From Paenarthrobacter sp. DKR-5 (GTDB taxonomy: Bacteria > Actinomycetota > Actinomycetes > Actinomycetales > Micrococcaceae): DNA of 64,000 bases. Position 1 is the stretch's first letter; each line of letters opens with the position of its first letter. The translations under genes and the position numbers were made by a program. The notes beneath the pieces were generated by a model that was given only the letters and a program-made list of their open reading frames with translations, did no database searches and had not been told where the DNA came from. Positions 42,799 through 52,011 of this stretch are shown piece by piece. The stretch is from contig NZ_JAHBOI010000007.1 of NCBI RefSeq assembly GCF_018531425.1, positions 1 to 64,000 on the forward strand, given 5' to 3'.

Positions 42799-43427
42799 CA
42801 CCGGGCCGTGTCTCGGCGCCGATGGATTGCGATAAATACTAGGAAGCTGTGCCACTGGCCGCATCGGTAAAAGTGCGTATGTTTCCACACCGCGCGGGCG
42901 AGGACGAATACGGCTCTGGAGGCCGCGGCCGGGGCGCTGCCGGGTGCCAACAGGGGGCAGCGGTGGCTGCCAACGGCAGTTATGGTTCCGTCGGGAACAG
43001 TTAAGCGATGCTCGGCCGGCGGCCAAAAGCAACGGGGGAGAAGGGATGCCGGCTCCGTCAAGCGGGCAAAGGACTTGGCTCGGACGTTGAGGGTCGCGGG
43101 GTCGGCTGGTAGATGCCCGGCAGTGCCCGGCGGGTGGTCTTCCCGGAGCCGTCGCTGCCGCGGAAATTGAGGCACCCGCTGCGCCCCACTGTCCAGGTGA
43201 AAGGAACCTGCTCAGTGATATGCCGGGAGGGGAGCGGGCGTGTGGGTTGTGGCTGTACCGCGCTGTTGGAGGCTGTGCAGGATCGCCGGTCGCTTCGGTG
43301 AGGGGCGCAAGCGCGGTGACCTGGCGATGGTGTGCAGCCGGTCCGCTGGGTCCCGTCGTCCACCTGTGCGCGGGAAAAGCCCGAAGGAGTTTGCTTTTGC
43401 CGTGCCCAGGTGGGCGAGGGGCAACGT
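42799..43427. other. Region without a supported gene
   Basis: Long frames exist on both strands. One minus-strand frame holds GSDGSGKTTRR, which resembles a P-loop, but the residues around it do not fit a nucleotide-binding domain. It may be decayed sequence between the copper island and the mobilisation module. Confidence 0.3.
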
Positions 43428-43733
43428 TTACTCTTGGCCGTTGCTCTCGGTCGGGGTGGCCGCTGGGTTGCTGCTGCCGGCTGGTGTGGACGTCTTGCGC
43501 CGGCGTCCTGCGGCGCCGGACTCGAGCCCGAGTTTCTTGAGCTCTTCAGGGCTCCAGCCGTCCTTAGTGGCGCGGACGTAGGCGCGCTTGTCTTCGCGTT
43601 CTGCCTCGGTGAGTTGCTCGCGCAGGTCGGTGATCCGTTGCCGGGTTTTGACCAGGGCGGTGACGGACTCGATCCGTGAGTCGAGGAGGGCGCGGGCCTG
43701 GTTGCGTGTCTGTTCAATATCGATCGTTGGCAT
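43428..43733 (-). CDS. Small coiled-coil protein beside the mob genes
   Basis: A 101-residue protein (MPTIDIEQTRNQARALLDSR). A long helix with heptad character follows (VTALVKTRQRITDLREQLTEAERED), then GWSPEELKKLGLE and a Lys/Thr/Ser-rich disordered tail. An ATG six codons upstream is possible. It is divergent from mobC across the presumed oriT. The Helix-GWS.EELKKLGL pattern recurs in actinobacterial plasmid proteins of unknown role, so a part in transfer or maintenance is inferred. Confidence 0.65.
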   Translation of the reverse strand: MPTIDIEQTRNQARALLDSRIESVTALVKTRQRITDLREQLTEAEREDKRAYVRATKDGWSPEELKKLGLESGAAGRRRKTSTPAGSSNPAATPTESNGQE

Positions 43734-43838
43734 GCCATCAACCCTAGCCATGAGGGGCCACGGTATTGGTGCACCGACGCGCACCGGCGGGCCAGCAAAT
43801 TCTGAAGCACCACCAAAAAAGTCGAAAACCGTCGTCAC

Positions 43839-43894
43839 GGAATCCTGCGGAGGGAATCCTGCGGAGGGAATCCTGCGGAGGGAATCCTGCGGAG
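43839..43894. repeat. Four tandem 14-bp direct repeats
   Basis: Four perfect, head-to-tail copies of GGAATCCTGCGGAG. They lie between two divergent mobilisation-associated genes. Iteron-like arrays of this kind occur at plasmid replication or transfer origins; with mobC and a relaxase next to them, oriT is more likely than oriV, since no replication initiator is in the window. Confidence 0.85.
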
Positions 43895-43904
43895 CAAGCT
43901 GGGA

Positions 43905-43921
43905 ACTTAGCCGGGCTAAGT
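43905..43921. promoter_or_regulatory. Palindrome in the presumed oriT
   Basis: ACTTAGCC and GGCTAAGT flank a single G, 10 bases after the direct repeats. Relaxases recognise an inverted repeat next to the nick site, so this is a candidate oriT core. A MobC operator is an alternative. Confidence 0.55.
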
Positions 43922-44024
43922 CCGTGTCGTTCCGCGGGACCGGGTCGGGTTCGCGGCAGACTGGTGTCTGATCCCGGGTTTTCCGGGTCGCTGCGCTGGC
44001 CAACAACTTTGAGGGGCGGGGGAG

Positions 44025-44420
44025 ATGACGGAAAGCAACGGGTTTACCGGTTGGAAGTCGCGCCGTCGCCGCGCCAACGTCGATGGCGGAAGGATGCACC
44101 GTCATGAGGTGAAGGTCAGCCCGGAGGAAGAGGCCCAGCTTCTGGCTTTGGCTGAGAAGCACCGGGTGACGATTCCGCGGCTTCTGATCGAAGCGGCCCT
44201 GAACGAGGACAGTGAGAGTCCTTCGGAACGGCGGGACCAGTTCATGCAGTTGTCCCAGCTGCAGCGCCTGATCGGCACGGTGGCGAACAACATCAACCAG
44301 ATCGCCCGGCACGCCAATTCGACGGGGGTGATCCCTGCTGAAGCGGCGGCGTCGATCGCGCACGCCAGGCGTGTCATTATCCGTATCGACCGCCAGCTCG
44401 CCGAGCTGGCGGGCCGGTGA
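44025..44420 (+). CDS. mobC: MobC-like relaxosome accessory protein
   Basis: A 131-residue protein. After a basic N-terminus (WKSRRRRANVDGG) comes a ribbon-helix-helix-like part (HRHEVKVSPEEEAQLLALAE, RVTIPRLLIEAAL) and the MobC block GTVANNINQIARHANSTG. MobC proteins bind oriT and help the relaxase open the strands. The stop codon is seven bases before the relaxase GTG, so the two are cotranscribed. Length is normal for the family. Confidence 0.85.
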   Translation: MTESNGFTGWKSRRRRANVDGGRMHRHEVKVSPEEEAQLLALAEKHRVTIPRLLIEAALNEDSESPSERRDQFMQLSQLQRLIGTVANNINQIARHANSTGVIPAEAAASIAHARRVIIRIDRQLAELAGR

Positions 44421-44427
44421 CGAGGGC

Positions 44428-46041
44428 GTGATTCCGAACATCACCCAGGGCGACCGCATGGCGGGCCTGCTCTTGTACCTTGCGGGTCCGGGGCGGGCGA
44501 ATGAGCACGAGGAACCGCACCTGGTTGCGGGCGATTCCGCGCTCATGGCCTGGCACGATGACAACGAGCTGAACCGGGATGCGGCCCTGGACATCGCCAA
44601 CGCCGTGGACCGGGCGCAGCAGTTCTACAAGACCGAGGTCGACGGCGGCCACGTCTTCCACTGCTCACTGAGCCTGTCCGCCGACGAGGGCCAGCTCACG
44701 GATCAGAAGTGGGGTGCCATCGCCGAGGACTTCATGACGGAGATGGGTTTCACGGAGGATGGTGGACTGGCGCCGGCGCGGTGGGTTGCTGTCCGTCACG
44801 GACTGAGCAAGAACGGCAACGATCACATCCACATTGTGGCCAGCATGGTCCGGGACGACGGCACCAAGTGGAACAACTGGAAGAGTAAATACAAGTCCCA
44901 GCAGACCGCCCGGACACTCGAGGCAAAGTACGGGCTCACCGAACTGGAGACCATCCGCGCGGAGCGCGGTTTCACTCCCGCGGAACAGGCCAAGGCCGCC
45001 CGTCACGGGTTGCCGGAGGTAGAGCGGCACGGCCTCGCGCGGAAGGTCCGCGCCTGCGTTGGCGCCTCAACCGATGAAGCGGAATTTGTCCGCCGCGCAC
45101 GCATGGAAGGGCTGCTGGTCAGGCCCCGGTACGCGGCCGGCCGCACCGACGTCGTCACCGGCTACTCCGTCGCCGCACGCCCCCGGAAAGGGGAGCGGGC
45201 CGTTTGGTATGGCGGGAACTCCCTGGGGCGGGACCTGGCCCTGCCCAAGCTCCGCAGCGACTGGGAAAGCACCCCCGAATCAGCGACCGCCGCGGTCGCG
45301 GAATGGAACGCCGCTGCCCGCAACCGTCGGCCGGCCCGACCTGGACGGGAAACACTGTTGCCTTCGGCGGACCTGTGGAGCCGGTACGCGAACGACATCA
45401 GTGCACTGCGCGAGAAGCTGGCCGCCACCCCGTACACCGACCACGCCGCCTGGGCGCAGGCAGCCCGCGAAACGGCCGCCGTCTTCGGTGCTTGGTCCAA
45501 ACGCATCGAACCCACCCCCGGGCCACTGGCCGACGCGGCGCGGGAGCTGTCCAAATCAGCGCAGCTGCGCCGCTACCCGTACCGGCCGGCGGTCGCTTTG
45601 CCCTCGGCGCGCGGCGCGGCCATGGTCCTGCTCGCGGGCACCTGCCGGAGCGAGCGGGCAGCGTACGCCCTGATGTTCCGGCAGCTCGCCCTGACAGCGC
45701 GTGCCATCCACGACATGCACAACGCCACCAATGACCTCCGTCGCGTCCGAGGCCTCTCTGCGGCCGTCATCGCAGCCGGCAGGGCGGTCGAAGCCAGCGC
45801 CGCACAACACACCATCACGTCCCACCCCGGCAGCATGGAGGCACTGCGGGAACAGTACCCGGAAGCGGGTGAGGAGGCTCTCCGGGCGCGACTCATCGCT
45901 GAACGATCCAAGGGCGGCTCACCCGTACCGGCGAACCTTACCAGGGGACAGGAGAGGGACTTGGCGCTGCAGCGGGCCGGTCAGGTCCGGCCCGGGGAAC
46001 ACGATCGGGACCGGCGCGCGGATTCAGGCATCGAACGATAA
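44428..46041 (+). CDS. mobA: Relaxase / mobilisation nuclease (MOBP-like)
   Basis: A 537-residue protein from the GTG that gives MIPNITQGDRMAGLLLYLAG, with GAGGG-like sequence before it. The relaxase domain occupies about 1-220 and contains HVFHCSLSLSADEGQL and the metal-binding His triad region HGLSKNGNDHIHIVASMV. The C-terminal half (about 300-537) is helical and basic, with the pattern RSERAAYALMFRQLALTARA found in actinobacterial mobilisation proteins. It would nick oriT and lead the strand in transfer. No type IV secretion or coupling genes are in the window, so the element is mobilisable rather than self-transmissible on this evidence. Confidence 0.88.
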   Translation: MIPNITQGDRMAGLLLYLAGPGRANEHEEPHLVAGDSALMAWHDDNELNRDAALDIANAVDRAQQFYKTEVDGGHVFHCSLSLSADEGQLTDQKWGAIAEDFMTEMGFTEDGGLAPARWVAVRHGLSKNGNDHIHIVASMVRDDGTKWNNWKSKYKSQQTARTLEAKYGLTELETIRAERGFTPAEQAKAARHGLPEVERHGLARKVRACVGASTDEAEFVRRARMEGLLVRPRYAAGRTDVVTGYSVAARPRKGERAVWYGGNSLGRDLALPKLRSDWESTPESATAAVAEWNAAARNRRPARPGRETLLPSADLWSRYANDISALREKLAATPYTDHAAWAQAARETAAVFGAWSKRIEPTPGPLADAARELSKSAQLRRYPYRPAVALPSARGAAMVLLAGTCRSERAAYALMFRQLALTARAIHDMHNATNDLRRVRGLSAAVIAAGRAVEASAAQHTITSHPGSMEALREQYPEAGEEALRARLIAERSKGGSPVPANLTRGQERDLALQRAGQVRPGEHDRDRRADSGIER

Positions 46042-46053
46042 GGGAGAGCGAGC

Positions 46054-46812
46054 ATGACCGAAGCAGACGGAATCAACGAGGCGGTGGAGGGTGCGATGCG
46101 GACCGGGCTGATGGTCGCCGCCCGTATCGGTGAGCAGCTGGCCCGGCTGCACGAAGAAGAGCAGCGCACCATCGCCGCAGCTGAGGAACAACGCGCCCGC
46201 CAATTGCAGCATCGTTTCGATGCGCAACGCGCAGCCGCCCGGGCGCAGCTCGCCCCCACCGCCCGGGACGACTGGTGGGGCAAAGCAACCCCCGCCATGA
46301 TCGAACAAGCCCACGAAACAGCAACGGCGTGGAAACCGTACGACCCCGATGCTGCGCAGGCCTCGGAGCGGATCCGCCGGGAGGTGCAGTCCCGCTACGG
46401 CATCAATGTGGAGAGCACCGGCGCGGATGAAAGAGCCGTTTCCGCAGCTCTTGCCAGGGCGCAGCAAGCTCGTATCGACGTTGATGCCGAACGTAACTAT
46501 GCCTCGGCCGTATGCCGCGACGAGATACTCGCGAACGCCATGGTGGCCGGCGGCAACAGGCAGGATGCTGCCGCGCGTGAGGTGAAGAATGAACCGACGT
46601 ACGACTCCGCTGAACGGCGTGCGCGGCTAGCCCGCAGCCTCGAAGGCAGGGGTGACCGTGAAGCCGTCACTGCCCGGCTGCTGGCCGACCTTCATCAGGG
46701 CGCACCGGCAACCGGCGCAGTGACACAGAATCCGGGTCTCAGCGGGACCTCCAAGGTCGTGCACCGAAACGGCAAAGCCAGGGGGCTTGAGCGCGACGGT
46801 CTGGACCGTTAG
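46054..46812 (+). CDS. Mobilisation-associated coiled-coil protein
   Basis: A 252-residue hydrophilic protein 13 bases after the relaxase. The first 80 residues are a predicted coiled coil (LARLHEEEQRTIAAAEEQRA), followed by WWGKATPAMIEQAHETATAW and a second helical region (ERAVSAALARAQQARIDVDA). No catalytic motif is seen. The operon position suggests a relaxosome or transfer accessory. The family is not recognised by name. Confidence 0.7.
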   Translation: MTEADGINEAVEGAMRTGLMVAARIGEQLARLHEEEQRTIAAAEEQRARQLQHRFDAQRAAARAQLAPTARDDWWGKATPAMIEQAHETATAWKPYDPDAAQASERIRREVQSRYGINVESTGADERAVSAALARAQQARIDVDAERNYASAVCRDEILANAMVAGGNRQDAAAREVKNEPTYDSAERRARLARSLEGRGDREAVTARLLADLHQGAPATGAVTQNPGLSGTSKVVHRNGKARGLERDGLDR

Positions 46813-46833
46813 CTGGATGACCGTGCGCTCGGG

Positions 46834-47712
46834 CTAGTGACTGGCGGTTGATGCCCGTCCGGCCCCGGCGGTTGCCGGTGTGCTGGAGAACAGGGTGAGT
46901 AGGCGTGATACCTCTGGTATCAGCGCCGCACGCCCGGCACCTAAGTACTTGCGGGAGTCGACGACGGTTGGATGCGTGTTCAGATAGTCCCGGACCGCGC
47001 GCGTGAAGAATCCGTTCAGGTGGGTGGAGACGTTGATTTTTGTCATTCCCGCTGTGATGGCCTGCTTGATTGTGTGATCGGAGACGCCGGATGATCCGTG
47101 AAGAACGAGCGGGACGGTGAGGGCCTCGTGAAGCTCGGCGATCAGGCGGAGATCGAGTGCCGCGTTCCGTTCAGTCATTGCGTGGGAGGAACCCACCGCT
47201 ACCGCGAGGGCATCGACGCCGGTGGCGTTGACGAATTCGACCGCTTCGACCGGGTCGGTCCTGACGCCCGGAGCGTGAGCGCCGTCTTTTCCGCCCACTT
47301 TCCCCAGTTCTGCTTCAACGTAGACGCCCTTGGAGTGTGCGTACTCGGTGACCTTGGCCGTTGTCTCGACATTTTCGTTGTAGGGCAGGTGCGCGCCGTC
47401 GTACATGACGGACCCGAAGCCGAGGTCTACGGCCTGCATTGCCAGGCCCGGGTCTTCAGCGTGATCGAGGTGCAGGGCGATGGGGACCGCGGACTGGCGG
47501 GCGAGGGACATGCTGGCCAGGGCGAGCGGTTCAAGACCGCCGTGGTATTTGGCGCAATTCTGGGAGATTTGCAGGATTAGAGGGGTCCCTGCCAGTTCGG
47601 CTCCGGCGATGAGCGCTTCGGCAGTTTCGAGATGGATGATGTTGAAAGCGCCCTGGCCGGTGTTTGCCGTCGAGGCGGCGCCCATGAGGTCTGCGGTGGC
47701 GGTTAGAGGCAT
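46834..47712 (-). CDS. Class II ketose-bisphosphate aldolase (tagatose/fructose type)
   Basis: A 292-residue zinc-dependent aldolase related to GatY/KbaY and FbaA. Visible features are the catalytic Asp and Zn-binding His in LHLDHAED, the Glu in VEAELGKVGG, the Zn-binding His in VGSSHA, the later His in LHGSSG and the phosphate-binding INVSTHL. In the operon context it should split tagatose-1,6-bisphosphate into glyceraldehyde-3-phosphate and glycerone phosphate; fructose-1,6-bisphosphate cannot be excluded by sequence alone. It overlaps the kinase gene by ten bases and is the last gene of the operon. Confidence 0.9.
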   Translation of the reverse strand: MPLTATADLMGAASTANTGQGAFNIIHLETAEALIAGAELAGTPLILQISQNCAKYHGGLEPLALASMSLARQSAVPIALHLDHAEDPGLAMQAVDLGFGSVMYDGAHLPYNENVETTAKVTEYAHSKGVYVEAELGKVGGKDGAHAPGVRTDPVEAVEFVNATGVDALAVAVGSSHAMTERNAALDLRLIAELHEALTVPLVLHGSSGVSDHTIKQAITAGMTKINVSTHLNGFFTRAVRDYLNTHPTVVDSRKYLGAGRAALIPEVSRLLTLFSSTPATAGAGRASTASH

Positions 47713-48683
47713 GCCGTGTCCTTTTGATGTGTGATGATTACTTCTTTTTCCAGGGCCCGGTAGCTGGGGTCGATTTCCCCTGCCCCGGGGGTGAGTACGG
47801 CGGCGGCACCCCAGGCTGTCATGGCGCGCAGGAGCGTGGGGAGATCTGATATGCCAGCGGCGGTGAGCACCGCTGCTGCGGCGACTGTTGCGTCTCCGGC
47901 ACCGGTAGGGTTGCCGGAGAGCCTGCGCGGAAGGGACGCCGCCCAGTGGGTTGCGGGATGCTCGTTCGAGAAGGCGAGCATGCCTTTCTCTCCTGCGCTG
48001 ACAAGAACGGTGCCTGCTCCGAGTTGGAGCAGGCGTCTGGCTGCCGTTGGCAGGTGTTGTTCACCCGTGGTCTCAATCAGCTCGTGGTGGTTGGGCTTGA
48101 GCAGGTCGGCCCCTGCGCGCGCTGCCTCAAGCAGGGGCCGGCCGGACGTGTCGATAATGACGGGCATACGGCGGCGGCGTGCGTGAGCCACCAGATCGCG
48201 GTAGAAGGTTTCGGGCGCATTCTGCGGGAGGCTGCCGGATCCGACCAGAACAGCCGCTTCATCCTGGGAGATGGCGTGCTTTACGGCTGCGAGGATTTCG
48301 TCCCAGGTCTGTAACGGCTGTTGCTCGCCGCGTTCGTTGAAAATGGTCGTTTCGTTGGCGGTTTCGTCGACGAAAGCGATGCTTCGGCGTGTTTCTGCCC
48401 CCGCGGGGACGAGGAGGTGGGGCACGCCGGATTCGTCGAGCTCAGCGCGAAACAGATCGCCGGTGGCACCGCCTACCGGTGCTATCGCCAACACGGGGGA
48501 GCCGGTCTGGCTGGCGACACGGGCCACGTTCAGACCTTTGCCGCCGGCGCGTTCCAGGGGCAGATCCACACGGTGGCTGTGCCCCGGGCGGATGACGGGG
48601 ACGCGGTAGGTTATGTCGAGCGCCGGGTTCGGCGTGACAGTCACTACTTTCCGGCCGCCGCCGGTGGTCGCCGGGATCAACAT
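47703..48683 (-). CDS. PfkB-family phosphosugar kinase (tagatose-6-P/fructose-1-P type)
   Basis: A 326-residue ribokinase-fold kinase; the chosen ATG (MLIPATTGGGRKVVTVTPNP) follows AAAGGAACC. PfkB signature 1 is in RAGGKGLNVARVASQTG and signature 2, with the catalytic base, in SGNPTGAGDATVA. The substrate region LDITYRV matches LacC/FruK enzymes that phosphorylate tagatose-6-phosphate or fructose-1-phosphate. Between AgaS and the aldolase, tagatose-6-phosphate kinase is the natural role. The reading frame overlaps the aldolase start. Confidence 0.88.
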   Translation of the reverse strand: MLIPATTGGGRKVVTVTPNPALDITYRVPVIRPGHSHRVDLPLERAGGKGLNVARVASQTGSPVLAIAPVGGATGDLFRAELDESGVPHLLVPAGAETRRSIAFVDETANETTIFNERGEQQPLQTWDEILAAVKHAISQDEAAVLVGSGSLPQNAPETFYRDLVAHARRRRMPVIIDTSGRPLLEAARAGADLLKPNHHELIETTGEQHLPTAARRLLQLGAGTVLVSAGEKGMLAFSNEHPATHWAASLPRRLSGNPTGAGDATVAAAAVLTAAGISDLPTLLRAMTAWGAAAVLTPGAGEIDPSYRALEKEVIITHQKDTACL

Positions 48684-48772
48684 GGTTCCTTTCAATCAGG
48701 GGGAGCGGTGTCTGCGTCGCGTCGGAGACCGGGTCACCGGGGATGAAAAGAGCCGGCGCAGACACGCGTCGG

Positions 48773-49927
48773 TCAGTGAGCGGGGGCTGGCTCCAGAGGG
48801 TGGATCTGGACGCCTTGCACGACCCTGTTGACATCGCCGGAGGGGAAAGGGTTGTCGGGTGTCAGGCCGAGCTGAAGGGAAGCGGAGAGCGCGAGGAGTT
48901 GGGCGGTGACGACGTAGGCGGGGGCGAGGAAGGCATCGTCGAGCCCTGCGAGCTCAGGGAGCAGCCAGAGATGGCCGGCGCCGGACAGCGGGACCGTCGA
49001 AACGGCTACCGTATTGTCCGCGGCGATGCCGGCGTGAAGCTCATGGAGAATGTCCAGGTCGTACCGGCGGGTGTAGGGATCGGAGGACACTAGGACGATG
49101 ATGAGCGTCTTATCGGTAAGGACAGCTTTGGGACCGTGGCGGAAGCCCAATGACGAGTCGTGGTACGCCACGACCTTCCCTGCCGTTAGTTCGAGAAGTT
49201 TGAGTGCGCATTCCTGTGCGAGACCGGCTAGCGGGCCGCTGCCAAGGTAGACAACCCTGTCATAGCCGTTAAGTGCGAGCTTCTCCAAAGGCTCGCGCTG
49301 GGCCAGGAGGCGTGCGACTGCTGCGGCAAGAGCATTGATGGCTTCATTGTTTGGGCCGCCGAAAATGAGGAGGCAGGAGAGCAGCATCGAGGTAAAGCTT
49401 GAGGTCATTGCGAACCCTTGATCATTCGCGCGCTCGGGCATCAGGAGCACCAAGGAGTTGTCTCTTCCCTGGTGGTCCCTGAAGAGGTCGCCTTTTTTGT
49501 CGCAGGTGAGGATCAGATGGTGCACGTCGGTGAGGACCTCATCGGCGAGTTTTGTTGCCGCGGTGCTTTCCGGGCTGTTTCCGGACCTGGCGAAGGAGAC
49601 CAGGAGAGTGGGGACATCCTCGGCAAAACATTCGTACGGGTTGGAGACGATGTCGGTCGTGGCGACGGCGTCGACACGTCGGTGCAGCTGGTGCGCCAGG
49701 GAGGGTGCCGCTACGTTGCCCGCGAAGGCCGAGGTGCCGGCTCCCGTGAGGATGATGCGCAGATCCGGACGGTTCAGCAGGGGCGCGAGGAACGAGTCGA
49801 TGCTTTCACGCTGAGCTTCGACCAGATCCGCAGCTTCCCGCCACACGTCTGGCTGTTGGATGATCTCGCGGGCCGTGGCCTCCGATCCTGCCTGGCGGTC
49901 AGTGTCGGTGCTGGTGGTGCTGGACAA
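48773..49927 (-). CDS. agaS: AgaS-like SIS-domain aminosugar-phosphate deaminase/isomerase
   Basis: A 384-residue protein from a TTG with AAGGAG seven bases upstream. It has two SIS domains: the first with ILTGAGTSAFAG and LVSFARSGNSPES, the second with VVYLGSGPLAGLAQECALKLLEL and SSLGFRHGPKAVL. The length and the DSSLGFRHGPK block fit AgaS, which converts galactosamine-6-phosphate to tagatose-6-phosphate plus ammonia. GlmS-like amidotransferase is ruled out because the glutaminase domain is missing. Between a ROK kinase and a tagatose-6-phosphate-type kinase it supplies the middle step of the pathway. Confidence 0.88.
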   Translation of the reverse strand: MSSTTSTDTDRQAGSEATAREIIQQPDVWREAADLVEAQRESIDSFLAPLLNRPDLRIILTGAGTSAFAGNVAAPSLAHQLHRRVDAVATTDIVSNPYECFAEDVPTLLVSFARSGNSPESTAATKLADEVLTDVHHLILTCDKKGDLFRDHQGRDNSLVLLMPERANDQGFAMTSSFTSMLLSCLLIFGGPNNEAINALAAAVARLLAQREPLEKLALNGYDRVVYLGSGPLAGLAQECALKLLELTAGKVVAYHDSSLGFRHGPKAVLTDKTLIIVLVSSDPYTRRYDLDILHELHAGIAADNTVAVSTVPLSGAGHLWLLPELAGLDDAFLAPAYVVTAQLLALSASLQLGLTPDNPFPSGDVNRVVQGVQIHPLEPAPAH

Positions 49928-50215
49928 GTGGTGTCTCCTTGGAATATGGCGAGGTTGAGGGCCGGTCGTTGGCCGGGGTGACCTGAAGATCAGCGTCCTG
50001 AATCCGGACGTTGGATCAGGATGAAGCGGGTAGCAGGGACCGTCCTCCGAGCAGGTGACCGGCGCATTGGAGGCACGGTCCTTTCTGTTTGCCCGGCTGC
50101 GGGGTGCTGCGGCGTCGACGGTCTTTGTCGGGCACGCTGCGGCCGTGGGCTGTTTCGGTCCGGTGGTGGCTGCTGGCTGAGCGCCCGAGCTTACGGATGC
50201 GGAGAAGTGCGGGTT

Positions 50216-51178
50216 TCATGGCAGGGCCTGCGTTGCCATGATGCCGGCGCCGAGGCAGGCGGCGTTGTCGCCGAGTGCTGCGGTGACCAGTTGCGGTACC
50301 TGCTGCCAGACGAGCATTCGGCGCAGTTCTGCTTCAACCGGTTTGAGGAGGGTGTCCCCGGCTGAGCTGAGCCCTCCGCCGATGACGATGAGTTGTGGGG
50401 CCAGGAGGCTGACGTAGGCGGCGAGTGCCCGGGCGATGTTCTCGGCGGCTTCGTGCCAGACGCGTGCTGCCGCCGGGTCGCCTGCAGCCATCCTTTCGGC
50501 CACGGGTTTGGCGCCTTCGATGCTGGATCCGGTGAGCCTGTTGTAGCGCCTGGCGATGGAGGGGCCGGTCGCGACGGTTTCGAGGCAGCCGATGGCGCCG
50601 CACGCACAGAGTTCGCCGGAGCCGACATCGAGGTGACCGATCTCGCCGGCGTACTTGTTGGCGATGGCGTGTCCTTCGACGAACATGGCGCCGGAGATGC
50701 CCGTTCCGATCGGCATGAAGAGGACATCGTCCTGCCCGCGGGCGGCCCCGAACGTTCGTTCGGCGAGTCCACCGGCTCTTACATCGTGGCCGAAGCCGAC
50801 TGGCAGCCCGGTGTGCTCGGTGACGAGCTTGACGAAGGGGACGTCGTGCCAACCGATGTTCTCGGAATAGATGGCGGTGCCGGCTTTGTCGTCCACAAGA
50901 CCGGGGACGACTAGGCCGACGGCCCGGGCGTCGGGAGCTTTGGTCAACAGGTCGTCCACGGCGCTGATGACGGCCTTGACCACGGCGTCGGGTCCTTCTT
51001 GCCGGGGGGTTGGCCAGCGGTGGTATCCGACGACGGTTGAGCCTGAGAGGACAACGCCTTTCATGGCGGTGCCTCCGACGTCGAGTGCGACGGTCTGTGC
51101 TTGGGTGGGGGAACGGCTGTCGGCTGTGCCCGGTTTCTTGCCGCTGATTTGTTGGTTTAGGCTCTGCGGCTGGCTCAT
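50216..51178 (-). CDS. ROK-family sugar kinase
   Basis: A 320-residue kinase; the ATG (MSQPQSLNQQISG) overlaps the permease stop by four bases, so the long frame upstream is not part of it. The ATP-binding VALDVGGTAMKGVV, the catalytic FGHDVRAG, MPIGTGISG and the ROK zinc motif CACGAIGCLE after EIGHLDV are all present. ROK kinases phosphorylate glucose, GlcNAc, ManNAc or similar at O6. In this operon galactosamine or N-acetylgalactosamine is the expected substrate. There is no N-terminal DNA-binding domain, so it is an enzyme and not a repressor. Confidence 0.9.
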   Translation of the reverse strand: MSQPQSLNQQISGKKPGTADSRSPTQAQTVALDVGGTAMKGVVLSGSTVVGYHRWPTPRQEGPDAVVKAVISAVDDLLTKAPDARAVGLVVPGLVDDKAGTAIYSENIGWHDVPFVKLVTEHTGLPVGFGHDVRAGGLAERTFGAARGQDDVLFMPIGTGISGAMFVEGHAIANKYAGEIGHLDVGSGELCACGAIGCLETVATGPSIARRYNRLTGSSIEGAKPVAERMAAGDPAAARVWHEAAENIARALAAYVSLLAPQLIVIGGGLSSAGDTLLKPVEAELRRMLVWQQVPQLVTAALGDNAACLGAGIMATQALP

Positions 51179-52011
51179 TTGACGCTTCCGGCGAGCATTC
51201 CGCTGACGATGTAGCGGTTCAGGATCAGGGCGATGCCGGCGGGGACGGCAAGGGCGAGAACGCCTGCGGCGTTCAGGAGCGTGTACGGCACGAGGTGCCG
51301 GCCCTGCAGGGATGCAATGACCACGGTGAGGGGCTGGGTGGAGAGATCGCTGGAGAGAACCAATGGAAAGAGGAACTGGCCCCAGGCGAAGAGGAACGTG
51401 ATGATCGCGGTAGAGATGATGCCTGGCCGTGCGAGCGGGAGCACCACGTGCCAAAGCACCTGCATCCGGCTCGCACCGTCGATGTTCCCGGCTTCTTCGA
51501 GGGCAATTGGCAGGCTCGACATGTAGTTGTGCAGGATCCAGGTTGCCAGGGGAAGGAAGCCTGAGACATAAACGAGCACGATCCCGGTGTAGGTGTTGAC
51601 CAGTCCGAAGTTGGTGAGGATCTGGTAAAGCGGGATGAGCGTGGTGTAGGCGGGGAAGGCCATGGTTGCCAGCACGGCGTAAAAGAGGACCCGGCGGCCC
51701 TTGAACTGCATCCGGGCGAATGCGTAGGCCGCCAGCGTCGCGAGAACGAGGGTGACCACTGTGGCCGCGGCGCATTCGATGAAGATGTTCACAGAGGACT
51801 GCTGCACCGATTGTGCCAGGTCGGTTCCGCCGGTGAGCAGTGAGCTGTAATTGTCCAGGGAGGGGGTCGGCGGCAGGTAGTTGGACGGTTTGGAGCCGGC
51901 TTGCGCGTCCGTTTGGAGGCTGATGTTCAGCGCCCAGTAAAGGGGAACCAGCGACCAGAGAAGGATGAAGGCGATGCCGAACCATCGCAGGAGGGGTGTG
52001 CGTTGTTTCAT
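51175..52011 (-). CDS. ABC sugar permease, MalG/LacG type
   Basis: A 278-residue, six-helix permease. The EAA loop that contacts the ATPase is EEAGNIDGASRMQVLWHVVLPLARPG, intact. N-terminal LLRWFGIAFILLWSLVPLYWAL and C-terminal ALAVPAGIALILNRYIVSGMLAGSVK are typical of MalG homologues. It overlaps the neighbouring permease by one base and the ROK gene by four, so translation is coupled. Confidence 0.92.
   Translation of the reverse strand: MKQRTPLLRWFGIAFILLWSLVPLYWALNISLQTDAQAGSKPSNYLPPTPSLDNYSSLLTGGTDLAQSVQQSSVNIFIECAAATVVTLVLATLAAYAFARMQFKGRRVLFYAVLATMAFPAYTTLIPLYQILTNFGLVNTYTGIVLVYVSGFLPLATWILHNYMSSLPIALEEAGNIDGASRMQVLWHVVLPLARPGIISTAIITFLFAWGQFLFPLVLSSDLSTQPLTVVIASLQGRHLVPYTLLNAAGVLALAVPAGIALILNRYIVSGMLAGSVK

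Noticed and set aside
43058-43170. P-loop-like GSDGSGKTTRR on the minus strand
   Set aside because: The strand before the loop and Walker B are absent, and the surrounding frame is Pro/Arg/Thr-rich shadow sequence.
50216-51985. A 589-codon frame suggesting a kinase with a 269-residue N-terminal extension
   Set aside because: The first part is antisense-like shadow of the MalG-type permease on the same strand in another frame; the ROK gene has its own ATG overlapping the permease stop.
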